A program made the position numbers and the translations under genes. Positions 24,501-38,765 of a stretch of DNA of 64,000 nt are shown piece after piece. The notes under the pieces were generated by a model. The model was not told the origin of the DNA, made no database searches, and saw nothing but the letters and a program-made list of their open reading frames with translations. Origin of the DNA: Chionoecetes opilio. Its lineage: Eukaryota; Arthropoda; Malacostraca; Decapoda; Majidae. Location: assembly GCA_016584305.1 (NCBI GenBank), contig JACEEZ010003546.1:1-64000 (forward strand). The letters are read 5' to 3'. Position 1 is the first letter of the stretch, and every line of letters begins with the position of its first letter.

Positions 24501-27500
24501 CACGATAAATAGCAATATCATTGAAAACACTACATTTTATGGTTTATAGCCAATTATGATAGTAAAACTACTTGTATATATACAATAAACGCTACGGTTT
24601 ACAAGAAATATGAAAAAGCTTGCAATATACCGTTATATGACAATAAATAACCTCTTACTCTTCTATTTAATCGCTTAATGTAATATAAGCTACTTATAGG
24701 GCAAATTATTCTAAAAACAGGATTTTATACTTCACTTTGTACGGAAAACAGCTATATATCACTGTAACTTAGCAAAATCATTGAAAAACACTACATGTAT
24801 GGGTTTATAGCATATGATAAAGTAAAAACTACTTGTTATATAACAATAACGCTACAGTTTACAAGAAAACTATGAAAAAGGCATGCAATATACCATTATA
24901 TCACATAAATAACTTTACTCTTCTATTAATAGCCCTTAATGTAATGTAAGTACTTATAGATGCAAAATATTCTAAAAAAAGGATTCTATACTTCAATTTG
25001 TAGTAAAAGAGCTATATATCATGATAAAATAACTAAATCATTGAAAAACACTACATTTATGAGTTTATAGCAATAATTAATAAGTAAAACTACTTGTATA
25101 TATACAATACGCTACAGTTTACAAGAAACTATGCAAAAACGCTTGCAATATACCGTATATCACAATAAATAACTCTTCCTCTTTTATTTATTAGCTTAAT
25201 GTAATGTAAGCAACTTATAGTTGCAAATTAATCAAAAAAAAAGTTTGTATACTTCAATTTGTAGGAAACAGCTATATATCACCGAAAATAGACTAATATC
25301 ATGAAAACACTACGTTTAGGGTTTATAGCAATTTATGATAGTAAAACTACTTGATATATACAATAACGCTACCGTTTACAAGAAACTATGAAAATGCTTG
25401 CAAATATACCGTTATATCACAATAAAATAACCTCAATCTTTATTTAATCGCTTATGCTAAATATAAAGCACTTATAGGTGCAAAATATTTCGAAAAGAGG
25501 ATTTTATACTTCAATTTGTAGTAAAAAAAAGCTATATATCACGATAAATAGCTAATATCATGAAACAACACTACATTTATGGTTTATAGCAATATGCTTA
25601 AAGTAAAACTACTTGTATATATACAAATAAAACGCTCGGTTACAAGGAAATATGAAAACGCTTGCAATATACCGTTATATCACAATAAATAAACCTCCTT
25701 AATCTTTAATTTAATAGCTTATGTAATGTAAGCTTACGTATAGGTGCAAATATTCGAAAAAGAGGAACTTTATACTTCAATGTAGGAAAAACATATATAT
25801 ACGATAAATAGCTAAATACATTGAAAAACTACATTTTATGTTTCTAGATTAGGAAAGTTAAAAATACTGTATATAACAAATAAACACTACAGTTTAAAAG
25901 AAAAATATGAAAAACGTTGCAATATTAACCGTTATATCCAAATAAATAACATCTTACTCTCTATTTATTAGCTTAATAGTAATGAAGCTACTGTAGGTGC
26001 AAATTATTTAAAAAAGGATTTTATACTTCAATGTGTAGGAACACCGCTATTATAACCGATAAATAGCTAATATCATTGAAAACACTACATTTATGGGTTG
26101 TAGCATATGATAGTAAATACTGTATATAATACAATAACGCTACAGTTACAGAAACTTATGAAAAAAACACTTGCAATATACCATATATCACAATAATAAA
26201 TCTTACTCTCTATTTAATTAGCTTAACTGTAATGTAAGACTTATAGATGCACAAAATTATTCTAAAAAAAGGAGTCTATACTTCAATTTGTAGTAAAAGA
26301 GCTATATATCAGATAACTAAACTAAAATCTTTGAAACACTACATGTTATGAAGTTTATAGGCAATATAATAAGAAAAACTATTGATATATACAATAACGC
26401 TACAAGTTTACAAGAACTATGAAAACGCTTGCAAATATACCGTTATATCACAATAAATAACTATTAATCTTTTATTTATTAGCTTAATGTAATGTTAAGC
26501 CAAACTTATAGTGCAAATTAATCAAAAAAAAAAGTTTGGATACTTCAATTTGAGGAAAACAGCCTATATATCACCGATAACTAGCTAATATCATGAAAAA
26601 CACTACGTTTGATGGGTTTATAGCAAATATGATAAGTAAAACATACTTGTATATATACAATAAAGCTACAGATTTACAAGAAACTATGAAAAATGCTGCA
26701 AATATACCGTTATATCACAATAATACCTCATACTCTTCTATTAATAGCTTAATGGAATATAAGGCTACTTATAGGTGCAAATTATCGAAAAGAGTATTTT
26801 ATACTTCAATTTGTAGGAAAACAGCTATATATCACCGATAAATAGCTAATATCATTGAAAACACTACATTTTATGGGTTTATAGCAATATTGATAAGTAA
26901 AACTACTGGTATATATACAATAACGCTACTGTTTACAAGAAACTTGAAAAACGCTTGCAATATACCGTTATAACCACATAAATAACCTTTACTTTTCATT
27001 TATTAGCTCCCTAATGTAATGTAAGCTACTTATATTGCAAATTATTCTAAAAAAAGGATTGTTATACTTCAATTGTAGGAAAACAGCATATATCACGATA
27101 AATAGCTAATATCATTTGAAAACACTAAATATTATATTTTATAGCAAATATGATAAGTAAAACTACTTGGATATATACTATAACCGCTACGGTACAAGAA
27201 ACCATTAAAAAACGCTTGCCAATATACCGTTATATCACAAATAAATAACCTCTACTCTTCTATTTAATAGCTTAATATAATGTACAGCACTTATAGGTGC
27301 AAAATATTCGAAAAAGAGGATTTTTATACTCAATTGTAGTAAAACAGCTATATATCACCGATAAATAGCTAATATTAATTGAAAACACTGAAATTTTTAT
27401 GGTTTTATAGGCATTAGGATAAGTAAAACTACTTGTATATATACAATAACGTACAGTTAACGAACTATGAAAAACGATTGCAAAATAGCGTTATATCACA

Positions 27501-30500
27501 CATAAATAACCTCTTACTCTTCTATTTAAAGCTTAATGTAATGTTATCTAATTATTAAGTGCAAATAATCTAAAAAAGGATTTTATACTTCACTTTTGTA
27601 GGAAAACAGATAGATATCACAGATAACTAGCTAAAATCATTGAAAAACAACTACCATTGTATGGGTTTATAGCAATTCAATAAGTTAAAAACTACTGTAT
27701 ATATACAATAAAGCTATAGTTTAGAAGAAACTATGAAAGAAAAACGCTTGCAATATACCGTTATATCACAATAAATAACCTCTTCACTCTTTTATTTAAA
27801 TAGTATGTAATGTAAGCTACTTATAGGTGCAAAATTATTCTTAAAAAGAGTTTTATTTACTTCATTTGTAGGACAAAACAGCTATATATCACCGATAAAT
27901 AGCTAAATATCATTGAAACACTACATTTTATGGGTTATATTAGCAAATGATAAGAAAAACTACTGTTATATACAATAACCTACAATAGAAGAAACTATGA
28001 AAAAACGCATGCACTATACGTTAATCACAATAAATACACCTCGTACTCTTCTCTTTAATAGCTTAATATAATTTAAGCTACTAATAGGTGCAAATTATTC
28101 TAAAAAGAGGATTCTATACTTCAATTTGTAGGAAAATGTATATATCACTGAAACTAACTAAAATCATTGAAAACACTACATTTATAGGTTTATTGCAATT
28201 ATAAGTAAAAACTACTTGTGATTATACAAATACCGCTTACAGTTACAAGAAAAAACTATGAAAAACGCTTGCAATATACCGTTATATCACAAATAAATAA
28301 CCTCTTACTCTTCTATTTATTAGTTAATGTAAGGTAAGCTACTATAGGTGAAAATTATTCTAAAAAAAGGATTGTTTTTATACTTCAATTTGTAGGAAAA
28401 CGCTAGATATCACCGATAAATAGCTAATATCATGAAAACACTACGTTTTAGGGTTATAGGCAATATTATAAGTTAAAACTACTTGTATATATAACAATAA
28501 CGCTACAGTTTACAAGAAAACTCATGAAAAACGCTGGACAAATTACCGTTATATCACAATAAATAACATCTTATCTCTATTTATTAGCTTTTAAGTACAT
28601 GTAGGCTTAACTATAGGTTGCCAAATTATTCTAAAAAAGGATTGTATACTCCAATTGTAGGGAAAACAGCTATATATAACCGCATAAATACCTAAATATC
28701 ATGAAAAACACTACATTTTATGGGTTTATAGCAATATGATAAGTAAAAAAATACTTGTAATATATACAATAACGCTACCCGGTTACAGAAATATGAAAAA
28801 TGCTTGCAATATACGTTATATACAATAAATACCTCCTACTCTTATCTTTAATAGTAACGTAATGTAAGCTACTTATAGGTGCAATTATCTTAAAAAAAGA
28901 AATTTTAACTTCAATTTGTAGGGAAAACAGCTATATATCACCGATAACTAGCTAATATCATTGAAAACACTACATTTTATGGTTTATAGCAATATGATAA
29001 GAAAAACTACTTGTATATAACAATAACTCTACGGTTACAGACAATATAAAAAACGCTTGCAATATACCGTTCTATCACAATAAATAACCTCTTACTTTCT
29101 ATTTAATAGCTAATGTAATGTAAGTACTTATAGTGCAAATATCGAAAAAAGAAGGATTTTATGCTTCAATTGTAGGAAAACAGTATATATCACGATAAAT
29201 AGGTAATATATGGAAAAAACACTATCATTTTATGGGTGTATAGCATTAGATAATTAAAAACTTGTATATATACAATAACGTACAGGTTTACAAAGAAACA
29301 ATGAAAACGCTTGCAATATACCGTAATATCAGCACAATAAATAACTCTTACTCTGTGTATTTAATAGCTTAATGTAATGTAAGTACACTTATAGGTGCCA
29401 AATTATTCTAAAAAGAGGATTTTATACTTCAATTGTAGGAAAACAAGCTATATATCACCGATAAATAGCTAATATCATTAAAAACACTAAATTTTATGGG
29501 TTTATAGCAATAGAAGGTAAAACTACTGAATATTACATAACGGCTACAGTTAGAAGAAACTATGAAAAACGACTTGCAAATATACCGTTTTATATCACAA
29601 TAAATATACCTCTTACTCTTCTCTTAATAGCTGATATAATTAAAACTTACTAATAGGTTGCAAATTATTCTAAAAGGGATTCTATACTTCAATTGTAGGA
29701 AAATAGCTATATATCATGATAACTAACTAAAAATCATTGAAAACACTAATTTATGGGTTTATAGCAATATAATAGTAAAAATATTGTATATATACAATAC
29801 GCTACAGTTTACAAGAAACTATGAAAAACGCTTGCAATATACGGTTATATCACAATAAATAACTCTTACTCTTCTATTTATAGCTTAATGTAAGTAAGCT
29901 ACTATAGGTGGAAAATTATTCTAAAAAAAAGGATTGTAACTTCAATTTGTAGAAAACAGCGATATATCAACGAGAATAGCTAATTCATTGAAAACATAAT
30001 TTTTATGGTTTATAGCAATATGATAAAGTAAAACTACTTGTATATATACAATAACGCTACAGTGTTCAAGAAACTATGAAAAAACGCTGCAATATCCCGT
30101 TTATAGCACAATAAATAACCTCGTACTCTTCATTAATAGCTTAAGAATGTAAGCTACTATAGTGCAAAATTATTCTAAAAGAGATTTTATACTTCAATTT
30201 GGTTTTGGAAAAAACCCAGTATATATCACCGATAAATAGCTAATATCATTAAAAACACTAAATTTATGGGTTTATAGCAATATGATAAGTAAAAACTATT
30301 GTATATATACAATAACGCTTACAGTTAGAGAAACTATGAAAAACGCTTGCAATATACCGTTAATCAAATAAATAACCTTAACTCTTCTCTAATAGCTAAA
30401 ATAAATTTAAAGCTATCTAATAGGTGCAAATTATCTAAAAAGAGGATTCTATTCTTTAATTTTGTAGGAAAAATAGCTATATATCATTGATAACTAAGTT

Positions 30501-33500
30501 AAAAATCATTGGAAACCACTACATTTTATGGGTTTAAGCAATAAATAAATAAAAACTACTTGTAATATATACAATAAAACGCTACAAGTTACAAGAAAAA
30601 CTATGAAAAACGCTGCAATATACCGTTATATCACAATAATAACCCTCTTACTCTTCTATTTATTAGCTTAATGTATGTCAAGTACTTATAGGTGCAAATA
30701 TTCTAAAAAAGGATTGTATACTTCAATTTGTAGGAAAACAGCTATATATCACCGATAAAAATAGCTAATATCATTGAAAAACACTACATTTTATGGGTTA
30801 TAGCAATATGATAAAGTAAAAACTACTTGTTATAGATACAATACCGCTTTAGTTTACAAGAAAACTATGAAAAAATGCTTGCAATCTACCGTATATCACA
30901 ATAATAACCTCTACTCTTCCTATTAATAGGCTTAATGTAATGTCAGTACTTATAGGTGCAAATTATTCTTTAAAAAAAGGAATTTATACTTCAATTTGTA
31001 GGAAAACAGCTATATACACCGATACAAGCTAATATCATTGAAAACACTACCTTCTATGGTTTATAGCAATATGATAAGTAAAGCTACTGATATATTACAA
31101 TAAACGCTAAAGTTTACAAGAAAAACTATGAAAAAAGCTTGCAATATACCGTTTATACACAATAAATAACCTCTTTACTTTTCTATTTATTAGCTTAATG
31201 TAATGTAAGCTAGTTATATTGCTGAATTATTCTAAAAAATGGATGTATACCTCAATTTGTAGGAAAACAGCCGTATACACCCCGATAAATAGATATAATC
31301 ATGAAAAACTTAATTTTATGGGTTTTATAAGCCAATATGATTAAGTAAAAAACTACTTGTATATATACAATACGCACGGTTACAAGAAAAAACTATGAAA
31401 AACGCATGCAATATACCGTTATATCACAATAAATAAACTCTTCCTCCTCTATTTAATAGCTTAATGTAATGTAACTACTTATAGGTGCAAAATTATTCGA
31501 AAAAGAGGATTTTATACTCAAATTTGTCGGAAACAGCTATATATCAACCGATATAATAGCTAATATATTAAAAAACACTACTTTATGGGTTTTTATAGCA
31601 TATGATAAGTAAAAACTACTTTGTATATATACACTAACGCTACGGTTTACAAGAAACTATGAAAAAACGCTTGCAATATACCGTTATATCCACAATAAAT
31701 AACTCTTACTCTTCTATTAATAGCTTAAGTAATGTTAGCTACTTAGTAAGTGCCAAATAATTCTAAAAATAGGGAGTTTATACTTCAATTTGTAGGAAAA
31801 AACAGCTATATATCACAGCTAATAGCTAAAATCATTGAAAAACACTACCTTTTATGGTTTATAGCAAAATATATAAGTAAAACTACTTGTATATATACAA
31901 TAACGCTTTACAGTTAGAAGGAAACTATGAAAAACGCTTGCAATATACCGTTATATCACAATAAATAACTCTTACTCGCCTATTTAATAGCTTATGTAAT
32001 GTAAGCGGGGGGGGGATACTTATAGATGCAAATTATTCTAAAAAGAGGATTTCTATACTTCAATTGTCGGAAAAACAGCTATATATCACCGATAAAATAG
32101 GCTATATCATGAATTCCTACATTTTATGGGTTTATACCAATAAATAAGTAAAACTACCTGTATATTAATACAATAACGCTTACAGTTTACAGAAAACTAT
32201 TGAAAAATGCTTGAAATACCGTATATCACATAAATAACCTCCTTACTTCTTCTATTTTAATAGCGTAATGTAAGTAAGCTACTATAGTGCAAAATTATTC
32301 TAAAAAGAGATTAAAACTTCAATTTATAGAAGAACAGCTATATATCACTGAAAACTAGCTAAAAATAATTGAAAAACACTACATTTTAGATTTTATAGCA
32401 ATATGTTAAGTAAAACTACTTGTATATTATACAATAAACGCTTACAGTTTACAAGAAACTATGAAAAACGCTTGCAATATACCGTATATCCACCAATAAA
32501 TAACATCTTACTCTTCATTTAATAGCTAAGGAATGTAAGATACTTATAGGTGCAAATTATTCCTAAATAAGGATTGTATGACTCAATTTGTAGGAAAACA
32601 GCTATATATCACCGATAAATAGTAATATCATTGAAAACACTACATTTCTGGGTTATGGCAATTAGATAAGTAAAACTACTTGTAAATAACAATAAAAAAG
32701 CTACAGTTTACAAGAAACTATGAAAAACGCTTGGACAATATACCGTGATATCACAATAAATTAAACTCTTACTCTTCTATTTAATAGCCTAAATGTAATG
32801 TAAGGCTACTTATAGGTGCAAATTATTCTAAAAAGAGGATTTATACTTCATTTTTAGGAAAAACAGCTATATCTCACTGATAACTAGCTAACAATCATAG
32901 CAAAACACTACATTTATGGGTTTATAGCAATATAATAGTAAAACTACTGTTTATATACAAATAACGCTACAGTTTTAGAAGAGAAACTATGAAACACGTT
33001 GCAATATACCGTAATCACAATAAATAAACCTCTACTCTTCTATTTAATAGCTTAATGTAAGGTAGCTACTTATATAATTGGGTGCAAATTAATCTAAAAG
33101 AGGATTTTATCCATTTATTTGTAGAAAAACAGCTATTATATCACGGGAGAACTAGCTAAAATAATTGAAAAACACTTACATTTTATGGGTTTTATAGCAA
33201 TATGATAAGTAAAACTAGTTTGTATAGTATACATAACGCTACAGTTACAAGAAAACTAATGAAATGCTTGCAATATAACAGTTATATCACAATAAATAAC
33301 ATCTTACTTCTATTAATAGCTATATAATGTAAGTACTTATAGGTGCAAATTATTCTAAAAGAGGAATTTATACTTCAATTTGTAGGAAAACATCTATATA
33401 TCACTGATAAACTAGCTAAAATAATGAAAACACTACATTTTATGGGTTTATAGCAATATAATAAGTAAAACTACTGTATATATACAATAAAACGCTACGT

Positions 33501-35190
33501 TTAGAAGAAAACTATGAAAAACATGCTTGCAATTACCGTTATATAAAATAAAATAACCTCTACTCTTCTATTTAGTAGATTTAATGTAATGTAAGATACT
33601 TATAGTTGCAAATATTCTAAAAGGAGCATTTTTATACTTCAATTTGTAGGAAAACAGCATATACACCGATAAATAGATAATATCATTGAAAACACTACAT
33701 TTTATGGGTTTTATAGCAATATGTTACGTAAAACTACTTGTATATATATACAATAAACGCTACAGTTACAAGAAACTATGAATAAACTTTGCAATATACC
33801 GTTATATCACCAATAAATAACCCTCTTACTCCTAATTAATAGCTTAATGTTTTTAATGTAAGCTACTTATAGTGCGCAATTATGCGAAATAAAGGAATTG
33901 TATGTACTTCAATTTGTATGGAATAACAGCTATATATGCAGCCGATAAATAGCTAATATCATTGAAAAACACTACATTTTATGGGTTTTTGTATGTGGCA
34001 ATATGATAAGTAAACTACTTGATATATACAATACGCTACAGTTTACAAGAAACTATGAAAAAACGCTTGCCAATATACCGTTATATCAAAATAAATAACC
34101 CTAATCTTCTATTTAATAGCTTATGTAATGTAAAGACTTATAGTTGCAAATATTCTAAAAAAAGAGGATTTTATACTTCAATTTGTAGGAAAACAGCTAT
34201 ATATCACCGCTAAATAGCTAATATCATTAAAAACACTACATTTTATGGGTTTATAGCAATATGATAAGTAAAACTATTTTGTATATATACAATAACGCAT
34301 ACAGTTTAGAAGGAAAACTATGAAAAACGCTTGCAAATATACCGTAATCACAAAAAATAACCTCTTACTCTTCTCTTAATAGTTAATATAATTTAAGCTA
34401 CTAATAGGGCAAATTATTGAAAAAAGGATTTATGCTTCAATTTGTAGGAAACAGCTATATACACTGATAACTAGCTAAAATAAATTGAAAAACACTACAT
34501 TTTATGGATGTATAGCAATATAATAAGTAAAACTACTTATAATAAATAACGATACAGTTTAGAAGAAACTATGAAAAACGATTGCAATATTATACGTTAT
34601 ATCACAAGAAATAACCTTACTCTCCTATTTAATAGCTTAATGAATGTAAGCTACTTATAGATGCAAATATTCTAAAAAGAGGATTTTATACTTCAATTGT
34701 AGGAAACAGCTATATATCACGATACAAATAGCTAATATCATTGAAATTCCTACATTTTATGGGTTTATACCATATGCATAAGTAAAAATACCCTGTATTA
34801 TACAATAACGCTACAGGGTACAAGAGACTATGAAAAATGCTTGCAATATCCCGTTTATTATTCACAATAAATAACCTCTTACTCTTCTATTTAATAGCTA
34901 TGTAATGTAAGCTACTGATAGGTGCAAATATTCTAAAAGAGAATTAAACTTCAATTTATAGGAAAACAGCTATATATCACTGAAAACTAGCTAGAAAATA
35001 ATTGAAAACACTACCATTTAGGGTTTATAGCATAAATAAGTAAAAATACTTGTATATATACAATAACCTACAGTTTAGAAGAAACTATGAAAAACGCTTG
35101 CAATATACCGTTATATCACAAATAAATAAACCTCTTACTCTTCTATTTATAGCTTAATGTAATGTAAGCTACTTATAGTGCAAATTATTC
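18900..35190. repeat. Damaged satellite stretch, scattered-indel style
   Basis: About 16 kb of satellite with a one- to five-base insertion or deletion roughly every 10-25 bases, both gains and losses, but few substitutions. Variant monomers can still be recognised: HOR A copy 4 to about 21.57 kb, the atatctacaat and tataaatcacc monomers (21.7-21.9 kb), taggagcaaatt and cttatgggttaatag (22.6-22.75 kb), and several monomers with the gcttaatataattta hairpin variant (about 28050, 29625, 34385). No gene, transposon or other repeat is visible. Apparent short open frames are products of the indels. Confidence 0.8.
32007..32015. other. Nine-base G run inserted in a monomer
   Basis: The hairpin region reads gtaagc then nine g then atactt, where every clean monomer has gtaagctactt. 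G runs longer than three do not occur in clean monomers. It lies in the indel-noise zone and is most simply a base-calling artefact. Confidence 0.7.
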
Positions 35191-36687
35191 AAAAAAGGAT
35201 TTTATACTTCAATTTGTAGGAAAACAGCTATATATCACCGATAAATAGCTAATATCATTGAAAACACTACATTTTATGGTTTTATAGCAATATGATAAGT
35301 AAAACTACTTGTATATATACAATAACGCTACGTTTACAAGAAACTATGAAAACGCTTGCAATATACCGTTATATCACAATAAATAACCTCTTACTCTTCT
35401 ATTTATTAGCTTAATGTAATGTAAGCTACTTATAGGTGCAAATTATTCTAAAAAAGGATTTTATACTTCAATTTGTAGGAAAACAGCTATATATCACCGA
35501 TAAATAGCTAATATCATTGAAAACACTACATTTTATGGTTTTATAGCAATATGATAAGTAAAACTACTTGTATATATACAATAACGCTACGGTTTACAAG
35601 AAACTATGAAAAACGCTTGCAATATACCGTTATATCACAATAAATAACCTCTTACTCTTCTATTTATTAGCTTAATGTAATGTAAGCTACTTAATGGTGC
35701 AAATTATTAAAAAAAAGGATTGTATACTTCAATTTGTAGGAAAACAGCTATATATCACCGATAAATAGCTAATATCATTGAAAACACTACATTTTATGGA
35801 TTTATAGCAATATGATAAGTAAAACTACTTGTATATATACAATAACGCTACAGTTTACAAGAAACTATGAAAAACGCTTGCAATATACCGTTATATCACA
35901 ATAAATAACCTCTTACTCTTCTATTTATTAGCTTAATGTAATGTAAGCTACTTATAGGTGCAAATTATTCTAAAAAAAGGATTTTATACTTCAATTTGTA
36001 GGAAAACAGCTATATATCACCGATAAATAGCTAATATCATTGAAAACACTACATTTTATGGATTTATAGCAATATGATAAGTAAAACTACTGGTATATAT
36101 ACAATAACGCTACAGTTTACAAGAAACTATGAAAAACGCTTGCAATATAGCGTTATATCACAATAAATAACCTCTTACTCTTCTATTTATTAGCTTAATG
36201 TAATGTAAGCTAATTATAGGTGCAAATTATTCTAAAAAAAGGATTTTATACTTCAATTTGTAGGAAAACAGCTATATATCACCGATAAATAGCTAATATC
36301 ATTGAAAACACTACATGTTATGGGTTTATAGCAATATGATAAGTAAAAATACTTGTTTATATACAATAACGCTACAGTTTAGAAGAAACTATGAAAAACG
36401 CTTGCAATTAACCGTTATATCACAATAAATAACCTCCTACTCTTCTATTTAATAGCTTAATGTAATGTAAGCTACTTATATTTGCAAATTATTCTAAAAG
36501 GAGCATTTTATACTTCAATTTGTAGGAAAACAGCTATATATCACCGATAAATAGCTAATATCATTGAAAACACTACATTTTATGGGTTTATAGCAATATG
36601 TTAAGTAAAACTACTTGTATATATATACAATAACGCTACAGTTTACAAGAAACTATGAAAAAAACTTGCAATATACCGTTATATCAC
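35190..36687. repeat. Clean run of class-1 monomers
   Basis: Between two damaged zones, about five to six nearly identical class-1 monomers follow each other. All carry caccgataaatagctaatatc and caatatgataag (one late copy has caatatgttaag). Most have tttattagc before the hairpin and ggattttatac or ggattgtatac at the start. This is a more homogeneous run than the mixed class order elsewhere, suggesting recent local amplification. No class-2 monomer is seen here. Confidence 0.8.
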
Positions 36688-38070
36688 AAAAAATAACCTC
36701 TTACTTTTCTTTTTTATAGCTTAATGAAATGTAAGCTCTTATAGGTCAAATTTTTCTAAAAAAGCTTTATATTTCAATTTGTAGGAAACAGCTATTTTCC
36801 CCGAAATAGTAAATCATTGAAAAACACTTTTTAAGGGGTTTATAAAATATGAAAGAAAAACTCTTGTATATATAAATAACCTACAGTTTAAAGAAACTTA
36901 AAAACGCTTGCAATATCCCGTTTATCACAATAAAAACCTCCTACTCTTCTATTTATTAGCTTAAAAAAAAAAAAAAAAAATGTAAGTCTTTAGGTGAAAA
37001 TTATTCTAAAAAAGGATTGTATACTTAAATTTTGTGGGAAAAAACAGTTTAATATCACCATAAATAAAATTCTTGAAAACACTACTTTTAATTTTTTATG
37101 GCAATATGAAAAGAAAAACTATTTGTATAATAAAATAACGCTACATTTTACAAGAAACTATGAAAAAATGTTGCAATATACCGTTAAAACAAAATAAAAA
37201 CCTCCTATCTTCTATTTAATAGTTTAAATGTAATGTATATTTATGGGTCAAATTATTCAAAAAAAAAGAATTTTATATTTCAATTTGTAGAAAACAGCTA
37301 TATATCACCGTAAATACTAATTTTTTGAAAACTCTATTTTTTGGGGTTTAACAATATGATAAGTAAGCTACTTGTTATATATATAAAATAACGCTACGTT
37401 TCAAGAAACTATAAAAACGCTTGAAATTACGTTTACCAAAAATAACCTCTTTTTTCTTTTATTAGCTTAATGCAATGTAAGCTACTTATATTTGAAAATT
37501 ATTCAAAAAAAATGGATTGTATACTCAATTTTAGAAAAACACTATATATCCCCGAAAAATAGCAAATATCTTTAAAACACTACATTTTAGGGGTTTTATA
37601 GCATTTTAAAAGAAAAATACTTTATAAAACAAAAAACTCAGTTTCAAAAACTATGAAAAATGTTTGCAATATACCGTTAAATCACAATAAAAACCTCCTA
37701 CTCTTTTTTAATACTTAATGAAAGTAACACTTATATGTGCAAATTATTCTAAAAAAAAAAATTTTATACTTCAATTTGTAGGAAAACAGCTATATATCAC
37801 CAAAAAAATAGCTAATATCATTAAAAACTCTCCCTTTTAGGGGGTTTTAGCATATGAAGAAAAGCTACTTGTTATATACAAAACGCAAAAGGTTTACAAG
37901 ATACTATGAAAAACGTTTGCAAATACCGTTTATCCAATAAAAAACCTCTTACCTTCTATTTAATCTTAATGTAATGAAAGCTACTTATAGGTGCAAATTA
38001 TTCTAAAAAAAAGGATTGTATACACAATTTGTAGGAAAAACTGCTATATATCACTGATAACTAGCAAAAA
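36688..38070. repeat. Damaged satellite stretch with an 18-A run
   Basis: Homopolymer-smear noise resumes. At 36963-36980 eighteen consecutive A replace the short segment between gctta and tgtaag of the hairpin loop. Monomers are still recognisable up to the composite insert. Nothing else is present. Confidence 0.75.
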
Positions 38071-38765
38071 ATCATTGAAAAAAAACATTTTGAGGGTATA
38101 AAGCATATGATAAGGTAAATTCCTTTCTATTAATGATATAACCTAAAATTTAAACAAGAAACAAAAAAAAACACGTGTAAATATACAATTGTATCAAAAT
38201 ATAGAGTCTCAAACCTCCTATTATAAGCTTACAGTAGTTTAAAATAGCAATTTCTAACAAAAACAACATAATACCACATTTTTAATTTTTCTTCAAAAAA
38301 AGGGCTGAATAAAGTCAATTTTTGACCTTTTTTAGCCCTTCAAAAATAAAATTAAAACACTTGAAAAAACGTTGTTTCTAAGATTAAAATTGATACATAA
38401 TTTTCATTAACAATACATATTTTAAGCTCATAATATTGTAAAATAAGTTGTGTAAAAGTGCTGAAAATGTCAAATTTCGACAATTTTTAGGCTTTCAAAA
38501 AACATTAAAATATTTGGGAAAAAAGTTGTTTTTAAGATTAAAATTTATACCTAAATATCATGAAAAATACATATTTTTAGCTCATAACATTGTAAGATAT
38601 AGTTGTGTAAAAGTGCTGAATAATGTCAAATTTCATTTTTTTTTAGCCTTTCAAAATATATTAAAATACTTGAAAAACATTGTTTTTAAGATTTAAAATT
38701 GATATCTAAATTTCATGAAAAATACATATTTTTATCTATTAATTTTGTAAAATATAGTTGTAGCA
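38071..38765. repeat. Composite satellite unit 2: diverged half-monomer plus insert
   Basis: The organisation is the same as at 11421-12110. A diverged half-monomer (attttgagggtataaagcat, tattaatgatataacc, ttgtatcaaaatatagag) leads to tagcaatttctaac (about 38245), then the non-satellite insert, then tgtagcaatat at about 38760 and the monomer again at acttcaatttgtag. The three internal units start near 38302, 38458 and 38613 (spacing 156 and 155). The downstream monomer series resembles that after copies 3 and 4, with one additional class-2 monomer carrying ttatggattt (about 39130). Confidence 0.87.
38302..38761. repeat. Three tandem ~152-bp units, insert copy 2
   Basis: Units start at gggctg (38302), gtgctg (38458) and gtgctg (38613). 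Each carries the gtcaaatttcgac-type dyad, a gttgtttttaag stretch, and ctcataa with tatagttgtg. The last unit ends in tatagttgt followed by agcaat. A short open frame across the second and third units arises by chance in the AT-rich text and looks like no protein. Confidence 0.84.

Noticed and set aside
26593..26841. Short open reading frame of 82 codons in the satellite
   Set aside because: It lies wholly inside ordinary monomers. Frame is kept only because noise indels skip the usual stops, and clean monomers do not encode it. It has no ribosome-binding or promoter context and no recognisable protein.
34019..34213. Short open frame whose translation resembles those near 26.6 kb and 46.6 kb
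   Set aside because: The similarity only reflects translation of the same monomer segment. All are interrupted in clean copies.
38448..38696. 82-codon open frame across the composite insert
   Set aside because: It spans two tandem 152-bp units and is not open in the equivalent part of the cleaner insert at 54.5-54.8 kb. It reads as low-complexity AT-rich translation.
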